Positions 56,437 through 64,000 of a stretch of 64,000 nucleotides of DNA are shown here, piece by piece. The notes below the pieces were generated by a model. It did not search any database and was not told the DNA's origin. It worked only from the letters and a program-made list of their open reading frames with translations. The position numbers and the translations under genes were made by a program. The stretch covers positions 27,232,197-27,296,196 of the forward strand of contig CM057149.1 of the NCBI GenBank assembly GCA_029964075.1, read 5' to 3'. Every line of letters begins with the position of its first letter. Within the stretch, counting starts at the first letter, position 1. The stretch comes from Patiria pectinifera (lineage: Eukaryota; Echinodermata; Asteroidea; Valvatida; Asterinidae).

Positions 56437-56545
56437 TTGGTTTTGGGAGGGAGGAGGGTGGCTGGGGGAGGGGGTGATGAGGAAGGGGGGGAGTGGGAGA
56501 AGAAGGAGGGGGAGGGGTGAGAAGGGGAAAGGGGTGAATGAGGGG
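56437..56545 (+). repeat. G-rich polypurine tract
   Basis: About 110 bases with almost only G and A on the plus strand (GGGAGGGAGGAGGGTGG, GGGGGAGTGGGAGAAG, GGAGGGGGAGGGGTGAG). More than four G-runs of three or longer are closely spaced, so G-quadruplex or triplex folding is possible. Confidence 0.8.
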
Positions 56546-57429
56546 TTGTAGTCAAGCAATGAATCAATTGTATTATCAAAACTGAGTGATGATGTCATTT
56601 ACGGAACTTACTTAAATGCATCAGGATTTGTTTGCATTAGGCCACAAAAAATAAATACTTCTGCTTCTGATTACATAGCATTTGAAATTAAAATAGCATT
56701 TGGGGGGGTGGGAGCAATTTTGTTTTGTGTACGTTCATATGGAGGTGTCTGCATAGTCAAGGGTAAAAGGTATGTACATTTGTACATGCAGTAGTTGATG
56801 GTATGTGGATTTTTTTCCTAATTTTCCCCCCAAAAAATTAGGGTAAGGGCTGTCAAAATAGGGTTAGGTACTGTACATTGTTGGGTAACCGGAAGCAGAA
56901 TTTTGTGTGTGTGCTGTATATGTACCTGGGGGTACACGACATGTAAGAAACATTGGGGGGGGGGGGTGGGGGCGGGGGAACGGCAACAGTTGTTGGCCAC
57001 CTCAACCACCCTTTAGATCCGGCCTTCTACCGGGGTACATGTACAAAAGGCACAGGATTCTTTCCACGGTGCCCTCTTCTGTTCAGCGTGTGCCAACCAT
57101 ATCAATATCACCATTGCACATGCGGAAAGGAAGATTTATAATCTCCCCTCTTTAGAAAACAGTCAAACCGACCCACGAAATAACGGCACTGCAAACATGT
57201 ACAAGCAGTACAGGCAGCAACGGTTTTGCATGAATGTTATTAGCGTGATCCATGGATCTGTGCGATCGGTCGATAGTGCTGCCGTCGGACAATCGCGTCA
57301 CCATCAGTCGATCACCTTTTCTTTCGAATTCATGAATCTGGAGGATTGTTTTGAAAAAGGGAAGTAAAGATTTCCTACAGGATCGACCGATCGCGCAAGT
57401 GCATATCTGACCGATTGAGTGATAGGGCC

Positions 57430-57816
57430 GCGTAATTTTTTTTCCTAGGAGGGTAAGGGGCAATGTCATGAATAATTCAGTTTTTCCTTTGAATCATTGC
57501 AAGACTTAGGTTCTCATTATATTTTCCCCTTAATTTAAAATTATCTCAGTGATAAATTTGGAGAAGAAAAATAGCTGATGAAAATGAGCAGCGACGACGT
57601 GGATTCGAACCAGGGATCTTTGTATCCATAGCTCATCTCGCTATCCACTAGGCTACTGTGTGGTAGCTCGACGACAACCGTTCTTTAAAATGCTTTAATG
57701 TATTGTAACTAGTTGAGTAACTAACAACAATGCTGTTGATGTCATTGTCTGTTCTCATGGATAAACATGAATTATTCATGACATTGCCCCTAACCCTCCT
57801 AGGAAAAAAATTACGC
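57430..57816. mobile_element. MITE with ~50-base inverted repeats and a tRNA-like core
   Basis: Left arm GCGTAATTTTTTTTCCTAGG, GAGGGTAAGGGGCAATGTCA, TGAATAATTCA, right arm its near-exact complement. Inside, on the minus strand, GTAGCCTAGTGGATAGCGAG and CCTGGTTCGAATCCACGTCG (57,600-57,665) resemble the A and B boxes of a tRNA gene. No cloverleaf acceptor stem is seen. Confidence 0.8.
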
Positions 57817-58189
57817 AATAGGGCCTAGTGCAGATCCAGCGATCGCGCCCAATAAACATGCACATGTACGTACATCAGTGTACATGTACTGGGTATAACT
57901 GTAACTTTACGGGTGCAACGTTCGTCGAGTCAAAAATCCGATGTTAGCGAGTAGAATCTCTGATTTCTCCAAAAATTTGTCGGTCCGAGCATAGAGCCAG
58001 GCAAGGCATGAAAGGTTCTAAAAACCATCGCATTGTTACCTTAATTATGGAGGACTGGTGGATGCCAGTCATGCCAGTAGACTCCTTTTTTTTGCAGAGG
58101 TTTTTTGTGTGTGAGAAAGTAAGGTACAACTATAGAATACAAGGGCCACTCCATTCTGTATCTGTGCATCCATGGCTGCGTGGATGCGC

Positions 58190-58400
58190 AGTCGGTTTTC
58201 TATAACGCCCTCTATTGATTAAATTTACTTCATGCCCACTCCGCATCTGTGCATCTAGGCATCCAATAAAGCGCCCTCTATTGATTGAAATTAACTTCAT
58301 GCTCACCCCGCATCCGCGCATCCACGCATCCAATAAAGTGCCCTCTATTGATTAAAATTACCTTCATGCCCACCCCGCATCCGCGCATCCACGCATCCAA
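58190..58400 (+). repeat. Tandem repeat, three units of about 66 bases
   Basis: Units share GCCCTCTATTGATT, then ACTTCATGCCCAC or ACCTTCATGCCCACC, CCGCATC(C/T)G(C/T)GCATC and CATCCAATAAAG. Unit edges at about 58,199, 58,267 and 58,335. Confidence 0.85.
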
Positions 58401-58474
58401 GACATCCCAAGCCATCTCACTCGTATACTAGGCTGCGTACGTATATTTGTCAATAATTCACTCTTTATAGTTTA

Positions 58475-58665
58475 TACCGCCCTCTATTTTTCATGCATCT
58501 ACGTTCATACCGATACTGCGTACGCATAAGTCTCATATATTTCAACGTTGCTTCGTTCTCCGCCCTCTATTTTTTTATGCATCCACGTTCATATCGTACA
58601 ATAGGCCTACCCGCGTACGCATAGGAGAAGTCTCATATACCAACGTTGCTTCTTTCTCAAAAGAG
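58475..58665 (+). repeat. Tandem duplication of about 85-90 bases
   Basis: Two units share CCGCCCTCTATTTTT, ATGCATC(T/C)ACGTTCATA, GCGTACGCATA and AGTCTCATATA, CAACGTTGCTTC. Unit 2 has an extra AATAGGCCTACC. The CCCTCTA block links it to the array at 58,190. Confidence 0.8.
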
Positions 58666-59233
58666 TGCCATTCTACTCAACGACCCCACTCCTCACATCG
58701 CATCCGACTACAAAAAAAAAAGCCTTTTCCGGCGTGGCCCTGCGTTCTATAACTTTACTCCGAAAGTAAATCTATCAACCATGTGATGTCAACGCAAGAT
58801 ATAAAATTCACTAGCGTTACAGGACCCCCCAAAAATATTAGACATGCTTGCTAGCGCTAGCAGAAGGCACACAGGCATGACAGGTGCCTTGCTGACTTGT
58901 TAAAGTCAAGACAAAATGCAACACGAAAATAAAGATGGCGATCACCGCGCGATGTACATAAAGTAGGGCCTACCGTGAACGCCCAAGGCGCGCTGAATCG
59001 CATGGCACCAACCGTAAACAGCGTAGGAAAATCGTAATTTGTACCACTAGAAACTGTTCAAAAATTACAAAAAAGGTGTCATTATGAGAGAAGTCATTTT
59101 GAGTAATAAAAAACACCCTTGACTCAAGGGTCAAGGCTTGACTTAAATTTGATCGAAACTAAACAAAAACAGGGGCCCTACACTATACACGATCGCCGCT
59201 ATTCTAATTCTGCATTTTACAGCCATTTTTATA

Positions 59234-59776
59234 AGGTAGTGGATATTTTGCCGGAGGTAACGCCGGCAAACTAACGTTTACTAAAGGTTTGCCGGCGGCA
59301 ATCCATATCAACAGAGGGCGCTGTACTCTTTAAGATAGGGCTGAATTATAACATGTGTATTAAATTCCCATCAAAGTTGTGTGAGAGAGTGGGATGTCCC
59401 GAGTTCGAATCCTGATTCCCGCCACATTTTTAAAGGTTTTTTCCCCATCCCCAAACAAATATGAATATTCTTCGTTTATTATTTTAATATGTCTCAAACA
59501 TTTTATTGCAGAGTATTACTTTTTCTTTTTCAGATTTGTGGCTCTGGAGGATTTTTTTAAAGGGAAATAAAGTCCGAAATTATTAAATGGTCTGATGATT
59601 CCCATCTTGTAAATTTATACAAAGTTACAACGATAATATTGGCATGGAGCCAGACTAAAATTTGTCACCGGAAAATGTTTAAGTACAAAATAAAGTAACT
59701 GCGCATGTCCAGTGCATATTCGGCAAACTAACGTTTACTGAAGGTTTGCCGTCTCCGGCAAAATATCCACTGCCTT
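59234..59776. mobile_element. MITE with GTAGTGGATATTTTGCCGG ends
   Basis: About 540 bases. Left end AAGGTAGTGGATATTTTGCC then GGCAAACTAACGTTTACT, right end GGCAAAATATCCACTGCC preceded by GGCAAACTAACGTTTACTG: each end also holds its own small palindrome. The inside has a tRNA-like CGAGTTCGAATCCTGATTCC block (59,400-59,419). Confidence 0.75.
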
Positions 59777-60539
59777 TTTATAAACTGAATTCAACAACAT
59801 AAAAGTGAATATTTCTGTATTTAATATAGAAGCAGTCTAAAACTACACGTACATAATGCAAATGTACATCAAGTTGTAATATTATGTCTTGGCAAAGCAA
59901 CACCGGCATTGCATGCAACATGTAGTATGTACATACGTGTAGCCTTTGTAGGCCTACCTGCCGCTGTACTGACTGTACAATACGACATGTACATTATGTA
60001 CGATGTCAATCGATGACACATGTGGGAAACTACAACCTGCCTATGTTGCAAGTTTTTATAAGAGTAAAGCCATCGATCATTTTGTCGATCCATCCAGCTC
60101 TAAACTGTATTTTACACAAGTGTCGTTTTTAGAATAAAGTTGGAAAATGTGAGGTAAAAAACATACCAATAATTTATATCCAAGACGGTTCTGACGCAAT
60201 ACGTGGCAAACTTCGCACGCCTCTTGCATGCATGTGATTTCATGTTTTCAATGCAGCCATCTTGGATCAGTGTGGACAATGTACCATTAATTAGCTTGCA
60301 GTACAGTAGCGTTCATAGACGTCAGGTTTTCAGACACATACCTCGTGCTCTTCACGCACGAAGTCGCGGGAAATTTGAGGGGTTGAGTCATAATTCATTT
60401 TTTTTAGTACCATATCATATAATCACGACTGATTTTTTTTACACCTTCAATATATTTTCTACAATTTTAAAGCCTGACTTTTTTCTTTCTTAGCATTTTA
60501 TTTTTGACGTGTAAATCGGGATAACTGTTTTTTTTCCTT

Positions 60540-60852
60540 TTTACTAGCACTGTTTTTTTAGGTTTACTGGGGGACTCCATGTAATTCCATGTAATTCCAT
60601 GTAATAATTTTTAATTCTACATGTGCAAATGTATATGTGCAATAAGTTTTTTTATGCTCTCTGTGCATACTGTATGTTTTGTGTAAAAAAAAAATGTAAG
60701 TCTTGTCTATTTCTTAATTTTATTTTCTTTGTTTCATTCTGTTTTCATGTAATTTTAATGTGGGGGCTCCTTTGGAAAGCAGTTTTTTTTAACTGAAATG
60801 GACTACCCTCGTTAAAAATTACAATAAATAAATAAAATAAATAAATACAATT
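60540..60852 (+). mobile_element. 3' tail of a LINE-like retroelement
   Basis: Ends in (AATA)n, ACAATAAATAAATAAAATAA, after GGGCTCCTTTGGAAAGCAGT and GAAATGGACTACCCTCGTTA, a layout usual for CR1/L2-type 3' ends in marine invertebrates (recalled, not checked). The front carries three copies of TTCCATGTAAT (60,578-60,604). Confidence 0.45.
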
Positions 60853-61137
60853 TTGAAATGGCAAAATAATTGCTGCATTCTAATTGAAAATATTCCGTCC
60901 CGTGCCAGCGGCGGCGGAACGAACGCTTTTCAAACTGGGGGAGCCTTTAAAATTTACCAAAAACAATGATATACACTTTTAAAAATGTTTGCGTTAAAAT
61001 TGAACAATTAAGTCTTAATTCCCTTATTCAAAAAATTACAGTGTGCGCCTATTCCTGAAACAGTCTCAATATAGCCGTATTGTTCTCAAATAAGATAATT
61101 TTTCACTTGAGAGAGCCCGTCGGCCTCATCCCCGGCA

Positions 61138-61457
61138 ATGGCGGATCCAGTACACAATTTTAGGGGTGGGGGCAAACAAGATTTGGCCCCCCCCCCCCAA
61201 AAAAAAAGTGGGTCAAAAAAATTACGGCATGGGGTTCGGGGCCCGCTTAAGGGCCCCGAAATTTTTTTGGATTCTAGATGCTCTGTGGTGCGATCTGAGG
61301 CAATTTCTGACCACTTTAACCAATGTTTTTTTGAGGAAAAGATGGTGGTGTACTCATTGCCTGCCTTTATTGCGATGTTACATACAAAACAAAATTAGTT
61401 TCGTTTTTTGGGGGGCCATGGCCCCTTTGGCCCCCCCCCCCCCCTGGATCCACCCTT
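61138..61457 (+). mobile_element. MITE with GGCGGATCCAG termini, copy 1
   Basis: 320 bases from ATGGCGGATCCAG to CTGGATCCACCCTT. Contains CCCCCAAAAAAAAAGTGGGT, GGGGTTCGGGGCCCGCTTAA and GACCACTTTAACCAATGTTT. An inverted diverged copy lies at 61,665-61,960. Related GGCGGATCCAGG ends occur at 56,384 and 62,583. Confidence 0.75.
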
Positions 61458-61664
61458 GATCCCCGGTAACCATCTCTGGGTCCGCCCTTGAATTTGACAA
61501 GTTAGTAGGCGGGACTTGCATGTAGTCCTATGCAAAGGGACCATTTTTTTTTGTGTCGTGAGAGGGGCACTGCAACTGCATGATCGAGTTTGATGGCCAG
61601 TTTGGTGACCATCTTATTCGCGTGAGGGAGCACTATTATTTTTTTTACAGTTTCATTTCAAGGG

Positions 61665-61960
61665 CGGATCCAGGGGGGGGGCAACGGGTGCCATGCCCCC
61701 TCCTAAAATAAAAAACTAACCCAATTTTCTTTTTAAGTGACGTCGCCTAAGGCAGGCACTGCGTACACCACCAACCTTTCCTCCAAAAAAATTGGTTAAA
61801 GTGGTCAGGAATTGCCTCCTCAGACCGTACTCAACGGAGCATCAGGAATCCAACTTTTTAGTGGCCTTATTTAAGCGGCCCGAACCCCACGCCGTAATTT
61901 TTTTTACCCACTTTTTGGGGGACCGAATTTTGTTTTGTCCCCCCCCTAACAGTTTTAATG
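61665..61960 (-). mobile_element. MITE with GGCGGATCCAG termini, copy 2 (inverted, partial)
   Basis: Starts GGGCGGATCCAGGGGGGGGG. Holds the complement of copy 1: AAATTGGTTAAAGTGGTCAG, AAGCGGCCCGAACCCCACGC, TTTACCCACTTTTTGGGGG. The far terminal repeat is missing or decayed. Confidence 0.65.
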
Positions 61961-62235
61961 TTGCGAACGGGGCACTAGTTGTGCTTTTGAGGGGCAGTTT
62001 TTCCATATCGACATTAAAGTTATATTAAAGACATGCCGTATGCATGTCCATAATGTACAAGAACGATTTCAGGCCATAGCGAAGTGCCGTTTCTCGGTCC
62101 ATGGTTTCATAAAGGCCGCGCTGCGCAGTCTATTTTTAGTAACTTTTGGAAATGTTGTGTTTTTTTGGATTTTTTTGGGGGGGGGAATGTTTGTTTTTTA
62201 CAGTAAAAAAATTATTTATTTAATAAAAAAATATT

Positions 62236-62414
62236 TTATTGCGAAATAACGCAATAGTATTGCGAAATAACGCAATAGTATTGCGAAATAACGCAATACA
62301 ATTGCGAAATAACGCAATAAATGTATTGGGAAATAACGCAGTAGTATTGCGAAATAACGCGCGCAATAAATGTATTGCAAAATAACGCAATAGTATTGCG
62401 AAAAAACGCAATAG
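62236..62414 (+). repeat. Array of ~21-base palindromic unit, left arm
   Basis: Eight units of GCGAAATAACGCAAT with short spacers (AGTATT, ACAATT, AAATGTATT). Each unit is itself an imperfect palindrome: TTGCG, AAATAA, CGCAA. Spacing 20 to 29 bases. The same unit in opposite orientation fills 63,681-64,000. Confidence 0.95.
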
Positions 62415-63680
62415 TTTTTGTTAAATAAACCCAATGTTTTTTTTTAGAAAAAAAATGCATGAGTCCGAATGGTTGAACCTATAGGCCTACTGCGGCCTAC
62501 TTTAGGCCTACTTATAGGCAAATTCTCACGTCATATTTTCTGACAGATAAAGTTTTTATGGTGTATAAAACCCACCCTGCATGGCGGATCCTGGATTTGT
62601 AAAGGGGGTTAGCGGAGGACAAATAATAAATAGGACCAAAGACCTAAAGCAGTGACTAGACAGTGTATAACGAGATTGTTACTTCACGAATCTTAGGGAA
62701 CGTTGGAATTTTCTACCCAGTTGGCATTTTTCCAGACGGAAGATGACACCGTTAATCATCCCAACCGTCCCCATAACCCACCAATTCCTAATGACCCCCA
62801 TAAAACACGTTTTAGCTTTAAGAACAAATGGAGGTTAAAAGTACAGTTCTTTTAAAAAAAAAAAAACCTTTAAAAATTCGTTCAGTTCTTTAACAAGCTT
62901 AAAAAACACTTTTCTAATTCGTATCAGTATACCACTATACGGCTTTAGTGATTCTTGATGCAAGGCATCCTTTTATCCTTTCAAAATTGAATGGACCGGT
63001 TATGTAATTTTGGGAGGGGGTTATTGCGGGGAAAACATTTTAAAGTTGGAAATCATTCTTATGTAATTATCATTCGTTTAAATGTATTGATTTTCTTCAG
63101 CGTGGTGGAATATTGAGCGTATTATTGATGCATCCCCCCAACCCAAACAACCATTCCTCAAAACGTTATATCAGTATAATTTCCCCTGCATTGTTACAAT
63201 ACGAATGCACTGTGGATGCACCATTAAATTCATGTTATTATTAACATTCTAAAGTTTGTTTCCTTCAGGTGCATGGATAAAACGCAGTACTTGTAGTTGC
63301 GAGGCCGGGAATCATTCAGTTCTCTTCTGTTAGCACGCGTGCGTGCTTGGTGGCCATTTTGAGTCGGTTGTCTTTAAAAAAAAAAATCAGAACGCACATG
63401 ATTCAATAGGGGGGGGGGGGTGTGTGAAAAGATATTAAAGCCCTTAACACTTGTTGCCCCTTCCGCCCCCCCCCTCCCCCGGGGGGGCAAAAATGCCACA
63501 ACAATGTCTATTATGGCAACGTTTTCTGAACAGATCAAACATAGGCCTTCTGGTTTTCAGGTGAGAGGACAACTGATAAAAACGCAATGACGGACATGTG
63601 GAATTTCAAGAACATTTCATCAAAATGGACAGATATAGGCCAAACTGAACATCCGGGGTGAAGTTTGTACACGACAGTAC

Positions 63681-64000
63681 TTGCGTTATTTCGCAATAAG
63701 TATTGCGTAATTTCGCAATAAGTATTGCGTTATTTCGCAATAAGTATTGCGTTATTTCGCAATGCTATTGCGTTATTTCGCAATACATTTATTGCGTTAT
63801 TTCGCAACAGTATTGCGTTATTTCGCAATAGTATTGCGTTATTTCGCAATACTATTGCGTTATTTCGAAAAAAATATTGCGTTATTTCGCAAAACTATTG
63901 CGTTATTACGCAATACTTTTGCGTTATTTCGCAATACTATTGCGTTATTTCGCAATACATTTATTGCGTTATTTCGCAATGCTATTGCGTTATTTCACAA
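63681..64000 (-). repeat. Array of ~21-base palindromic unit, right arm (runs off window)
   Basis: Fifteen units of ATTGCGTTATTTCGCAAT, the complement of the left array, with spacers ACT, AGT, GCT, AAGT and ACATTT. The ACATTT spacer matches the AAATGT spacer of the left array read in reverse, so the arrays are inverted copies, not chance. It continues past the right edge. Confidence 0.95.

Larger units (their letters stand above)
54797..64000. other. Upstream region of XPOT, no supported gene
   Basis: 9.2 kb read on both strands. It starts with the XPOT 5' UTR/promoter. Beyond that are MITEs (55,274; 57,430; 59,234; 61,138; 61,665), satellites (58,190-58,665), G-rich tracts, a LINE-like tail and the inverted arrays at the right end. 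One unassigned minus frame (56,138-56,319) is listed as a finding only. Confidence 0.65.

Noticed and set aside
56370-56598. Proline/serine-rich minus frames
   Set aside because: Translation of the G-rich purine tract; low complexity, two frames open.
62216-62460. Open frames such as repeated YFAILLR on the minus strand
   Set aside because: Produced by the 21-base tandem unit, whose length is a multiple of three; all three minus frames are open at once. Not a protein.
63681-64000. CRISPR-like repeat array
   Set aside because: Spacers are only 3 to 6 bases and the genome is animal. The unit is a tandem palindrome, not repeat-spacer DNA.

Overview
This window is eukaryotic, AT-rich, mostly non-coding animal DNA. 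Two genes can be recognised, both on the minus strand and both split into short exons by introns of about 0.5 to 10 kb. The exons encode animal proteins (exportin-T and a PDZRN/LNX3-type PDZ protein). The rest is introns and intergenic DNA full of tRNA-derived SINEs, short inverted-repeat transposons (MITEs), minisatellites and runs of the palindrome ACATGT/TACATGTA. The protein families plus this repeat style suggest an invertebrate deuterostome, most likely an echinoderm. That assignment is an inference from style, not proof.

Layout. 1-4,017: downstream part of the PDZRN-like gene, no exon recognised, contains MITEs. 4,018-18,723: PDZRN-like gene (minus), four exons: a short-isoform first exon (18,661-18,723), the end of PDZ1 plus linker (8,272-8,522), an acidic linker (7,032-7,170) and the start of PDZ2 (4,018-4,110). 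The gene continues past the left edge. 18,724-25,689: between the genes, or the unread 3' end of XPOT; it holds a 500-base run of N (23,237-23,736), a LINE tail and a dense SINE cluster. 25,690-54,796: exportin-T (XPOT), 15 exons found, with start codon and in-frame upstream stop. The coding phase is compatible across every junction except one, where a small exon is missing, and the last ~150 codons are not found. 54,797-64,000: upstream DNA with no supported gene, made of TTAA-type and other MITEs, satellites, G-rich tracts and, at the right end, two inverted arrays of a ~21-bp palindromic unit that look like the arms of a foldback transposon.

Functionally the genes are unrelated neighbours. 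XPOT is the importin-beta family exporter that carries mature tRNAs out of the nucleus with RanGTP. PDZRN proteins are PDZ scaffolds whose long forms are RING E3 ligases. The form readable here begins at a private first exon and lacks RING, TRAF-type zinc finger and most of PDZ1.

I see no bacterial-type system, CRISPR, operon or novel enzyme. The points most worth checking are the foldback-like arrays, the PDZRN short promoter, MITEs sitting against XPOT splice sites, and the missing XPOT exons.
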